From NCBI GenBank assembly GCA_002368735.1, contig DFEQ01000052.1, positions 1 to 19,786 of the forward strand: a DNA stretch of 19,786 nt. The letters run 5' to 3'. Shown here piece by piece: positions 1 to 6,245 of the stretch. This DNA is from Christensenella sp. UBA3798 (GTDB lineage: Bacteria; Bacillota; Clostridia; Christensenellales; CAG-1252). A program made the position numbers and the translations under genes. Under the pieces are notes generated by a model, which did not search any database, had not been told where the DNA came from, and saw only the letters and a program-made list of their open reading frames with translations. Positions within the stretch are counted from its first letter, which is position 1, and each line of letters starts with the position of its first letter.

Positions 1-226
1 GAAACTCGTTGCAAAGCTGCGCCGCGAGCGTCTTATTGTGCGCAATGACGAGGGCGGGACGATTGAGCTTCTCGATGACGCTCGCCATCGTAAAGGTCTT
101 ACCGCTCCCGGTCACGCCGAGAAGAACTTGGGTGGTGAGTCCGTCACGCACCCCTTCGACGAGTTTGTCAATGGCTTGCGGTTGGTCGCCGCAAGGAGAA
201 AAGCGAGAAACAAGCTGAAAATCCAT
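1..226 (-). CDS. uvrB: UvrB, excinuclease ABC subunit B (N-terminal part, runs off the left edge)
   Basis: Only the first 75 residues are in the window. They contain the UvrB N-terminal signature: FSPCGDQPQAI at residues 9-19, Walker A GVTGSGKT at 37-44 and the helicase motif Ia region VIAHNKTLAAQL at about 60-71. UvrB is the damage-verifying DNA helicase-like subunit of bacterial nucleotide excision repair; it is loaded by UvrA and recruits UvrC in the cytoplasm. The start is the ATG at 226-224, which opens the protein exactly where UvrB family members begin. The ribosome binding site is weak (AAGTGAT) and lies inside the end of the upstream gene, whose stop is only 6 bp away, so translation is probably coupled. 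It is the third gene of a minus-strand operon starting at the promoter at 1276-1304. Confidence 0.96.
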   Translation of the reverse strand, partial: MDFQLVSRFSPCGDQPQAIDKLVEGVRDGLTTQVLLGVTGSGKTFTMASVIEKLNRPALVIAHNKTLAAQLCNEF

Positions 227-232
227 TCGAGA

Positions 233-610
233 TCACTTGAAAAACAAAGGCGCGATGACGCGGGTCAGCACGATGGTGACCGCCGCGCCGAGGAGCGCCA
301 AAAGCACTTTGGTGATGATGTTGGAACGGCGGGCGCGCACCCTCTGCTCCTCGCTGCGCTGGAAAGCAAAGCCCTTTTTGAGGAGGGTGATGCAGTAGTA
401 GAAATCCCCCTTCTTATCCGACTCGACGTATTCGATATACTCGTCGTAAACGAGCGCCTTGATGGTGGGCTCGAGGTCCTCCGCCTTGAAGTCGATGCCG
501 TAAGAGATGCCCGTCATGAGCTCCACGGGACGGATGAGGCACATACCTTTATTCTTGGTGGTCTTCTTGTATATCACGCGCATCAGAGCGCTTTCCTTTT
601 TATTGAGCAT
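233..610 (-). CDS. Small tail-anchored membrane protein with winged-helix-like N-terminus, unknown function
   Basis: A 125-aa protein of unknown function. Residues about 1-90 are soluble, with alternating helical and strand-like segments and a charged hairpin (YIEYVESDKKGDFYYCITL) that reads like a winged-helix or PadR-like fold; this is inference. A basic patch (RVRARR) at about 90-95 is followed by one hydrophobic C-terminal segment (KVLLALLGAAVTIVLTRVIAPLFF), so the protein should be tail-anchored with its soluble part in the cytoplasm. It starts at ATG 610-608 after a GGAGG site; the stop of the upstream gene is 1 bp before it, so the two are translationally coupled. The arrangement resembles the gene at 612-1238 and suggests a diverged paralogue. 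The link with uvrB is positional only. Confidence 0.85.
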   Translation of the reverse strand: MLNKKESALMRVIYKKTTKNKGMCLIRPVELMTGISYGIDFKAEDLEPTIKALVYDEYIEYVESDKKGDFYYCITLLKKGFAFQRSEEQRVRARRSNIITKVLLALLGAAVTIVLTRVIAPLFFK

Positions 611-611
611 A

Positions 612-1238
612 TCAGCCTCCGAGTTTCACCAAAATGATAACGAGGAAAATAAGGTCCATGATGAGCGAGCCCGCCAACGCGCCGAGGAGCGCCGCCAAGA
701 ATGCTCGAGTATTCCTCGCCTTTTCCTTCTTCTCCAGCTCCTCCTCCGTTTCGTGCGGCTTATATTCCTCTAAGCGGGAGGACGCCTTCTCCGTGTGAGG
801 AGATACGGGAGCATAGCGCTCGGAGGAAGAGTCGGGATAGCTATCGGATGAAGAAATTACGGGGCGTCTAGGGCGTTGGGGCTTTTTCGCAGGGGCGCTC
901 TGCGCGGAAGGCGCATCCGAGGTTTCGGAAGAAGTGACGCTCTCCCCCTCGATGACATCGGCATTCTCCTGCAGGATGTGTTGCAACTTCTCCCTCGACT
1001 GCTTTATCAAGGTGCGCCCTTTGGTGCGCATAGCAACGCAATATTCGGTATTATCCGCATATTTGAGGTCGATAAAACCTTCGACGGTCAAGGATTCGAG
1101 GATCTCGGCGAGCTCGTCCGCATTCAACTGCGCCTCGGGATACGACGCCAAGATATCCTCTTGGTCCAAGATGACGTAATTCTCCCCGTCGCACAGGTCG
1201 AACAGGGCGTCTAATATTTTTATCGAAAGATTTTCCAT
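612..1238 (-). CDS. Tail-anchored membrane protein with winged-helix-like N-terminus and disordered linker, unknown function
   Basis: A 208-aa protein I do not recognise. Residues about 1-85 (MENLSIKILDALFDL...) are predicted soluble and resemble a winged-helix unit ending in a YADNTEYCVAMRTKGRTLI hairpin. Residues about 95-165 are Ser/Pro/Glu-rich and probably disordered. A charged stretch (EEELEKKEKARNTR) is followed by a C-terminal membrane helix (AFLAALLGALAGSLIMDLIFLVIILV). The reading frame is open further upstream to 1304, but the ATG at 1238 is chosen because GAGGAG lies at proper distance before it and the promoter -10/-35 boxes occupy 1276-1304. First gene of the operon leading to uvrB. 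Its layout matches the next gene (233-610): soluble wHTH-like head, basic patch, tail anchor with an ALLGA motif. Confidence 0.85.
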   Translation of the reverse strand: MENLSIKILDALFDLCDGENYVILDQEDILASYPEAQLNADELAEILESLTVEGFIDLKYADNTEYCVAMRTKGRTLIKQSREKLQHILQENADVIEGESVTSSETSDAPSAQSAPAKKPQRPRRPVISSSDSYPDSSSERYAPVSPHTEKASSRLEEYKPHETEEELEKKEKARNTRAFLAALLGALAGSLIMDLIFLVIILVKLGG

Positions 1239-1275
1239 AACGCTCCTCGGGTAGCTTTTTCCAAAAACCCACTTT

Positions 1276-1304
1276 ATTATACAATAAATAAAGTGAAAAT
1301 GCAA
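1276..1304 (-). promoter_or_regulatory. Sigma-A promoter of the uvrB operon
   Basis: On the minus strand, -35 TTGCAT (1304-1299), a 17-bp spacer and -10 TATAAT (1281-1276) stand about 40 bp before the ATG at 1238. The region is A/T-rich compared with the genes. It would transcribe the two small membrane proteins and uvrB. Confidence 0.75.
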
Positions 1305-1472
1305 AACAAATCTTCGGAGGCTATAAAAGGGGGAAAATAGCAGTTCTTGTAAATCAGAGAAAAAAGAGAAGATGGTGCGTTTTTAAGTTTTCCGCACGTG
1401 CGTCGCTCACTTTCTTACAACCATCAATCGGAGCGTTTAGCCGCACCGAGGGGCGGCAGCGCGACCCGCAAT

Positions 1473-1565
1473 TTGCACTTTGTGCAACATCATTGCGCCA
1501 AAGGCGCACATCGTTTTGCAAAGCAAACATCGTTTGCCAAAAAGGCAACATCGTTCGCGGAGCGA
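1473..1565. repeat. Tandem array of five miniature hairpins with CATCR spacers
   Basis: Five consecutive perfect short stems with 3-5 nt loops: TTGCAC-TTT-GTGCAA (1473-1487), TGCGCC-AAA-GGCGCA (1494-1508), TTTGC-AAA-GCAAA (1515-1527), TTGCC-AAAAA-GGCAA (1534-1548) and TCGC-GGA-GCGA (1555-1565). The stem sequence differs each time, but the first four are each followed by the pentamer CATCA or CATCG, so the period is about 20 bp. The stems vary while the spacer and loop (A-rich or T-rich) stay constant, so the hairpin shape is conserved rather than the sequence. Function is unknown. Confidence 0.85.
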
Positions 1566-1676
1566 CTTCAGGTTCCGCATTCCGCATTAAAAAAGCGATA
1601 TACGGCATGCCGTGCGATACATCCTTGCTTTGCGTGGATGAGGAGGGTTTGCGCCCCGCCTCTGCGAGCGATCGCC

Positions 1677-1694
1677 GTCCCTAGCGCTAGGGAC
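1677..1694. repeat. Perfect 18-bp palindrome abutting the murC stop
   Basis: GTCCCTAGCGCTAGGGAC reads identically on both strands and directly follows the murC TGA at 1697-1695. There is no U-run after it on the minus strand, so it is not a standard intrinsic terminator. It could stabilise the murC mRNA 3' end or be a protein-binding or insertion site. Confidence 0.7.
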
Positions 1695-3017
1695 TCAAAC
1701 GGAAAATTTTTCGGCGAGCTTTTCCACGCTGCCTGCACCGAGTATGAGCACGGTATCGCGCGAGGTAGCCACCGAGTCGATGAGGCGTTTCGCCCCGTCG
1801 TAGGTGCTAAAATAATATCGTTCGGGAGCCTCTACGGCGCAGAATAACGTCTTGGCGTCCACCCCTTCGGCGGGGACCTCACGCGCAGAATAGGTGGGGA
1901 GCATCACGAGAACGTCCGCGGTGGAAAGCACCCGTTTGAAGTCCTCAAAAAGGGTCTTCGTGCGCGAAAAGGTGTGCGGCTCAAAGACGACGATGAGTCT
2001 TTCCGCCTCCTCCCTCGCGACCTTCATCACCGCCTCTATCTCGCTGGGATGATGGGCGTAGTCGTGGATGACCGCCGCGCCGCAAGCCGTCCGTCCCATA
2101 TATTCGTAACGGCGCTTTACCCCTTGAAACGCCGCAAGTCCCATACGCACAGCGTCCTCACCTATCCCGACGAGGAGAGAAGTAAACGCCGCGATCGCCG
2201 CGTTATACAGATCGTGCCGTCCCTTGGCGGGCGTGGTGAAAAAGCGCGGTGGGTGCCCCTCGGTCAATAGCACGAAGCCCCCTTCCCTCTTCTCATAAGA
2301 GAGATCCTTCCCATATCGATAGATGGTGATATCGTCATTTAAGCATACGTCGATATGAGAAGAGACGCCCTCTCCGAGGATGACGGCGCCACCTTTCCTG
2401 ACCTGCGAGCAAAAGCGAGAGAAAGAGTTGTAGATCGCATCAACGTCCTTGAAGTAATCGCCGTGGTCGTATTCCACATTGAGCACCACTGCCACGTCGG
2501 GCGACAGGGTCAAAAAGCTATCCTTATACTCGCACGCCTCAGTCACGAAGAGTTTATCCCCCGCGAGGAAGGTATTTTTATTGAAATTCCTGACGATACC
2601 CCCGATATGCGCGGAAAACTCCGCCCCCGCAGCCGCCGCGGCGCAGGCTATCATGGCGCTGACCGTCGTCTTTCCGTGGGTACCCGCGACGGCGACCGTC
2701 TTGTCAAAAATACCGCAAATATCCGCAAGAAACGCGGCTCTTGTGATCCCCTTATCCCCTGCCGCCACTCGCTCGGGGTCGTCCTCCTTAATGGCGGCTG
2801 TGTATATGACGAGGTCGGCTGCCGCCGCCTTGATCGGACGAGAACCCAGATAGACGTCGTACCCTTCCTTTTCAAGGGCGAGAAAAGACTCGCTCGCACT
2901 AACGTCGCTCCCCGAAACTATCGCGCCGAGGCGACGGGCTATCGTGATGAGGGCGCTCATGCTGATACCACCCACCCCGATAAAATGCACTTTCTTTCCA
3001 CTCAGAATATTCCGCAT
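1695..3017 (-). CDS. murC: MurC, UDP-N-acetylmuramate--L-alanine ligase
   Basis: A 440-aa full-length cytoplasmic Mur ligase. It joins L-alanine to UDP-MurNAc with ATP, the first step in building the peptidoglycan stem peptide. Signatures: the N-terminal Rossmann glycine motif GVGGISMSAL (14-23), ATP-binding GTHGKTT (112-118), the acidic/His segment VLNVEYDHGDYF in the central domain, the RRYEYMG segment and HDYAHHPSEI, which marks MurC in the C-terminal domain, and FEPHTFSRT. The start ATG at 3017 begins MRNILSGKKVHFIGVGG, typical for MurC, but no clear Shine-Dalgarno sequence precedes it. The nearest upstream gene is spoVG, separated by two terminator hairpins. No promoter boxes are obvious between the second hairpin and the start, so how it is transcribed is unclear. 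Confidence 0.97.
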   Translation of the reverse strand: MRNILSGKKVHFIGVGGISMSALITIARRLGAIVSGSDVSASESFLALEKEGYDVYLGSRPIKAAAADLVIYTAAIKEDDPERVAAGDKGITRAAFLADICGIFDKTVAVAGTHGKTTVSAMIACAAAAAGAEFSAHIGGIVRNFNKNTFLAGDKLFVTEACEYKDSFLTLSPDVAVVLNVEYDHGDYFKDVDAIYNSFSRFCSQVRKGGAVILGEGVSSHIDVCLNDDITIYRYGKDLSYEKREGGFVLLTEGHPPRFFTTPAKGRHDLYNAAIAAFTSLLVGIGEDAVRMGLAAFQGVKRRYEYMGRTACGAAVIHDYAHHPSEIEAVMKVAREEAERLIVVFEPHTFSRTKTLFEDFKRVLSTADVLVMLPTYSAREVPAEGVDAKTLFCAVEAPERYYFSTYDGAKRLIDSVATSRDTVLILGAGSVEKLAEKFSV

Positions 3018-3033
3018 AGTATTCTATATGCGT

Positions 3034-3062
3034 AAAAAAAGCCGCGTGTTATCGCGCGCGGC
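3034..3062 (-). terminator. Terminator-like hairpin just upstream of murC
   Basis: On the minus strand GCCGCG (3062-3057), a 10-nt loop, CGCGGC (3046-3041), then seven T (3040-3034). It lies 17 bp before the murC ATG, so it may act as an attenuator or second terminator behind spoVG. Confidence 0.75.
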
Positions 3063-3103
3063 GCCCTTGGCGATCATCGCATAGTGATCAATTTTTCAGC
3101 TAT

Positions 3104-3140
3104 AAAAAACGGTTTCGCGGACGAAAAAATAGCGAAACCG
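3104..3140 (-). terminator. Intrinsic terminator of spoVG
   Basis: On the minus strand CGGTTTCGC (3140-3132), a 13-nt loop, a perfect partner GCGAAACCG (3118-3110), then six T (3109-3104). It lies 38 bp after the spoVG stop. Confidence 0.88.
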
Positions 3141-3177
3141 AATTCCGAACGATATGCTTGGGAAATGGATGGGAGGA

Positions 3178-3450
3178 TTATTCCCCTTCCTGATCGAGCT
3201 GCTCCTTGTATGCCTTGAGCACGAGATCGGAGATCATGGCTCTCGCTTCCGGATTGATGGGATGCGCGATGTCCTTGAACTCACCCTCGGGGGTCTTCCT
3301 GCTCGGCATGGCGATGAAGGGACCCGAATCACCGGCGATGATCTTGATATCATGCACGGCGAAACATCCGTCGATCGTAATGGACGCTACCGCCTTCAAT
3401 TTGCCGGTGGCGTTCTTGGCGAGCCTAACTCTTACGTCGGTAATATTCAT
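3178..3450 (-). CDS. spoVG: SpoVG, septation/sporulation regulator and RNA-binding protein
   Basis: A 90-aa protein with the hallmark SpoVG motif MPSRKTPEGEFKDIAHPIN at about residues 48-66 and the usual start MNITDVRVRL. SpoVG is a small conserved nucleic-acid-binding protein of Firmicutes that affects asymmetric septation, sporulation and cell envelope gene expression. Length is normal for the family. The ATG at 3450 is preceded by AAGGCGG at good spacing. It has its own consensus promoter (3480-3508) and terminator (3104-3140), so it is probably mostly monocistronic. murC follows on the same strand; spoVG lying near murC or purR is common in clostridia. Its presence fits a spore-forming ancestry but does not prove sporulation, since SpoVG also occurs in non-sporulating species. 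Confidence 0.97.
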   Translation of the reverse strand: MNITDVRVRLAKNATGKLKAVASITIDGCFAVHDIKIIAGDSGPFIAMPSRKTPEGEFKDIAHPINPEARAMISDLVLKAYKEQLDQEGE

Positions 3451-3479
3451 ACGTGTACCGCCTTATGTTGTATATAATA

Positions 3480-3508
3480 ATTATAACATATTACCTGCAA
3501 AGTGTCAA
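3480..3508 (-). promoter_or_regulatory. Perfect consensus sigma-A promoter of spoVG
   Basis: On the minus strand TTGACA (3508-3503), a 17-bp spacer, TATAAT (3485-3480): both hexamers are perfect consensus. It lies 30 bp before the spoVG ATG and predicts strong constitutive transcription, overlaid by any regulators not visible here. Confidence 0.92.
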
Positions 3509-3550
3509 TACTAAATATTTTTTGCAAAAACTGCGGATAAATCGGAATAT

Positions 3551-5095
3551 TTATTTGCTTTCGCTCGTCGTCAAACTTTTTTGGAGCGCCGTATGGTCCA
3601 CTTTACCGACCGAGGTCAAGGGCAGCGATGGGAGAAAGACCACCTTGGAAGGCAGCGCATAACGAATGACGCACTCAGACAGATGTGAGAGGATACGCCT
3701 CTCCTTCTCCGTATCCGGAAGAGGACTGTCCGCGGTGACGAACAGGCATATCTTCGGCTTATCGTTCTCGCGGTATTCCTCCGCGCTTGCCGCCGTCACG
3801 AAGTCCACTTCGCACGCCGCACGCTCTATCTCCAAAGGATAGACGTTCATGCCGCCGATCACGATGATCCTCTTTTTTCTGCCCGAAAAGACGAGGTAGC
3901 CGTCCTCGTCGTAATAGCCGAGGTCACCCGTCAAAAGGTACTCCTCATTGCAGTCCGCCTGCCCGAGGTACCCCTTCATCATGCAGTCGGTCTTGACGGC
4001 GATCTCGCCTATTTCACCCTGCGGCAAACTCTTTCCCTCTCCGTCCACGATCTTTACGTCGGCGTAGACGGGCTTTCCGATGGTGCCAGCCTTATCCTCG
4101 CCGGGACAATTCGCTACGCACACCGACACTGTCTCTGCTAAGCCGTAGCCTTGAAATAGGCGGCTGACGCTCCCCTTCTCCTCCGCGAGAGCGTCGTACT
4201 CCCTCTTGACGCGGATGGGGAGAGTATCCCCTCCCGAGAAGGCTAAGAGCATATTGCCGATACCGTCGCGGAAGTCGGGCTCCGCAAGCATTTTTTTAAA
4301 GATATTGGGCACAGCGAGGATGAATTTGACCCGTCCGCTCTTGACATATCGCGCCGCCCTCTTATAGTCGAGGAAGGGCAGGATGACCCCTACCGCGCCG
4401 CTCGACACACCGCCGTGCAGCGAGGAGGACAAGCCGAAGCCGTGAAAGAAGGGGAGCGCCAGCAGAACGCCAAAACCCTCGACGGGCATTCTGGCAAGCG
4501 AAAGCGTCGCCTCGGCATTGAGATTCAAGGCGTCGTTGGTTACGCGAATGACCTTTGGCTCGCCCGTCGTACCTCCCGACGGAAGGTACAAGCAAACGTC
4601 CTCCCCTCTCCCTGCGGGAGAGATGGGGGATATATCCTTACTCGTATAGGGGTACTTCTCCCCTATCGCCTTGGACTTTTTACGAATGATACGCGCGAAG
4701 ATACGCGGAAAAAAAGGCAGATAGCCGACGCCGTCGCATAAGACCTTGGGCGCGCCGACGTCCTCTATAAGGGTGTCCATCGCGATAACGAGTTTCGCCC
4801 CCGTTTGCTCCACGCCCTTGCGGAGCGCCGAGGCAGGTAGGAGGGGATGGGTGACGTACGCGATGGCTCCGAGCTTATTCGTCGCATAGATGGCAAAGAT
4901 GCATTCGGGCGTGTTGGGCAGATTGATGGCGACGACGTCCCCCTTTCCTATCCCTCTGCTTGCCAAAAAGGACGCGACCTTATCTATCTCGAGGATGACT
5001 TCGTCCCCCGAAAAAGTGCGTCCGAGATAGTATAGAGACGCCTTGCGCCCGCGAATGCTCTCGGTAAAATACTCGTATGCCGATTTATTGTCCAT
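3551..5095 (-). CDS. AMP-forming acyl-CoA synthetase-like enzyme (ANL superfamily)
   Basis: A 514-aa class I adenylate-forming enzyme, of normal length. The ATP P-loop motif YLPSGGTTGEPK is near residue 170, the GYGLAET motif near 315, the hinge region TGDLGYYDEDGYLVFSGRKKR near 387-407 and the catalytic-lysine motif TSVGKVD near 497. Such enzymes activate a carboxylic acid to an acyl-AMP and usually pass it to CoA or a carrier protein; the acid here cannot be named, though a fatty or other organic acid is likely. No transmembrane segment is evident. Start ATG 5095 has a GGAGA site upstream. It is the last gene after the giant lipoprotein and the PAP2 gene (61-bp gap). A shared role in lipid or envelope metabolism is a possible reading, not shown. 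No clear terminator follows. Confidence 0.9.
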   Translation of the reverse strand: MDNKSAYEYFTESIRGRKASLYYLGRTFSGDEVILEIDKVASFLASRGIGKGDVVAINLPNTPECIFAIYATNKLGAIAYVTHPLLPASALRKGVEQTGAKLVIAMDTLIEDVGAPKVLCDGVGYLPFFPRIFARIIRKKSKAIGEKYPYTSKDISPISPAGRGEDVCLYLPSGGTTGEPKVIRVTNDALNLNAEATLSLARMPVEGFGVLLALPFFHGFGLSSSLHGGVSSGAVGVILPFLDYKRAARYVKSGRVKFILAVPNIFKKMLAEPDFRDGIGNMLLAFSGGDTLPIRVKREYDALAEEKGSVSRLFQGYGLAETVSVCVANCPGEDKAGTIGKPVYADVKIVDGEGKSLPQGEIGEIAVKTDCMMKGYLGQADCNEEYLLTGDLGYYDEDGYLVFSGRKKRIIVIGGMNVYPLEIERAACEVDFVTAASAEEYRENDKPKICLFVTADSPLPDTEKERRILSHLSECVIRYALPSKVVFLPSLPLTSVGKVDHTALQKSLTTSESK

Positions 5096-5156
5096 CTATA
5101 TCTCCGTGATAGTATTGTAAACCTTTCTTGCCCTTTTGTCACCCGGATGGTCAGCT

Positions 5157-6203
5157 TTACTCTTCCACTTTATTCTCAGAAGGGGTATCCGTGCCCTCCG
5201 CCCCTTCGCTCGGCGCGGCGCTGTCGCCCTGTTCCTCCCCTTCTATCTCGACGTATCGCACCTCTTCACTCTCCACGTCGCTCTCGCGGAGGAAGGGATC
5301 TTCGTCCGCCTGCGCGCGCTCCGCCTCCATCCTGTTGACGTCGAGGATGGCGTCCACGACGATGCGGCTCTTATCGAAATAAATATAACGTGCGACGGCG
5401 TACGTCAGGAACCCGATCAAGAAACCCGCCGTCACGTCCGAGAGGAAATGTGCGCCGAGCACCATGCGCGAATACGCCATGGCAAAGATATATACGCCGC
5501 AGAAGACGGCGACGGTGGTATGCTTTTTCTCGCTATCCGAGAAGACCTCGGGCAGCGCGCACAGCACCAAGAGATTAGCGGCGGAACAGGTATGTCCCGA
5601 CGGGAAGGAGTGATGCCCGTGCAGGGTAAAGCCGTTGGCGTGATACCAAGGTGTGAAGCCTTCCAAGAGGTAGTCGCCCTCCGCCATCATCTCGCGATAG
5701 CGCATTCTTCCCCAGAAATACTTGATGACGTTGACCGATATCAGGGTGGAGATCACCGACACCATGCTCGCAAAGATCAGGAAAATGGCAAGCCTTTTCA
5801 AGGTTTCGCGCTTTTTATTGCGAAAGATGAGGAAGGTCAAGGGGGTGAGCATCGCAGAGGCGCCCATCGCAATGAGCGCGCGCGGGAGCGTCCCCGTCAT
5901 CAGTTCATCAGTCGCCATATAGCCGAACGCCAAATAGGCGAGGACCACGCCGAGGGCGGTCAGCACCTTCTTCAAGACGGCGCGCTTATCCTCCTCCTTG
6001 ACGAGATAGAAGAGCACGGCAAACATCCCGCCCACGAATACGAAGGGAGGGAAGATGCCCACGCTCTCCATGATCCTTGCGGCAACGTTGTCGGGCTGAT
6101 ACATCGCGTTAGCGATATTCGTATCAAAGAACGCGCCGAGGACAAGGAGCGCCGCCGAGAGCGCGAATAACACGCCATAGCCTATTTTTCTGGTTTTCGT
6201 CAT
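5157..6203 (-). CDS. PAP2-family membrane phosphatase with acidic C-terminal tail
   Basis: A 348-aa polytopic membrane protein. The three PAP2 motifs are present: K-YFWGRM-R-Y near residue 160 (the usual KX6RP with P replaced by Y), SFPSGHT near 198-204 and SRMVLGAHFLSD near 244-255, which supply the catalytic histidines, serine and arginines. Family members remove phosphate from lipid phosphates such as phosphatidic acid or undecaprenyl pyrophosphate on the outer face of the membrane. Hydrophobic segments include about 8-27, 47-68, 78-98, 108-126 and 137-158, with more after the catalytic motifs. Residues about 290-348 form a strongly acidic, probably disordered tail not needed by the family. 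The start at 6203 follows AAAGGAGAAAAAACT. It lies 42 bp after the giant lipoprotein gene, so they are likely co-transcribed. The substrate is not determined. Confidence 0.9.
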   Translation of the reverse strand: MTKTRKIGYGVLFALSAALLVLGAFFDTNIANAMYQPDNVAARIMESVGIFPPFVFVGGMFAVLFYLVKEEDKRAVLKKVLTALGVVLAYLAFGYMATDELMTGTLPRALIAMGASAMLTPLTFLIFRNKKRETLKRLAIFLIFASMVSVISTLISVNVIKYFWGRMRYREMMAEGDYLLEGFTPWYHANGFTLHGHHSFPSGHTCSAANLLVLCALPEVFSDSEKKHTTVAVFCGVYIFAMAYSRMVLGAHFLSDVTAGFLIGFLTYAVARYIYFDKSRIVVDAILDVNRMEAERAQADEDPFLRESDVESEEVRYVEIEGEEQGDSAAPSEGAEGTDTPSENKVEE

Positions 6204-6245
6204 AGTTTTTTCTCCTTTTCCGAGCCGTGTCGGTCAAAGTGATAT

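Larger units (their letters stand above)
1305..1694. other. Intergenic region rich in small palindromes, no gene
   Basis: About 390 bp between the uvrB-operon promoter and the end of murC. I see no credible gene; open frames here lack ribosome binding sites and family resemblance. It contains the hairpin array at 1473-1565, a short direct repeat (TTCCGCA twice, about 1573-1586), the perfect palindrome ACGGCATGCCGT at 1602-1613, an imperfect CATCC/GGATG hairpin near 1620-1640 and the perfect palindrome at 1677-1694. Confidence 0.7.

Noticed and set aside
38..637. Plus-strand open frame of 199 codons
   Set aside because: It lies antisense to uvrB and the small membrane protein, has no ribosome binding site and its translation is Arg/His-rich like a shadow frame.
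1473..1565. CRISPR array
   Set aside because: The repeated unit is a 5-bp linker with variable hairpins; there is no constant repeat of 23 bp or more, no spacers of uniform length and no cas genes.
1398..1847. Open frame across the palindrome-rich intergenic region
   Set aside because: It runs through the hairpin array and into murC antisense, with no ribosome binding site and a low-complexity translation.
5136..6170. Plus-strand open frame of 344 codons
   Set aside because: Exactly antisense to the PAP2 gene, whose catalytic motifs and ribosome binding site are clear; the antisense product has no recognisable features.
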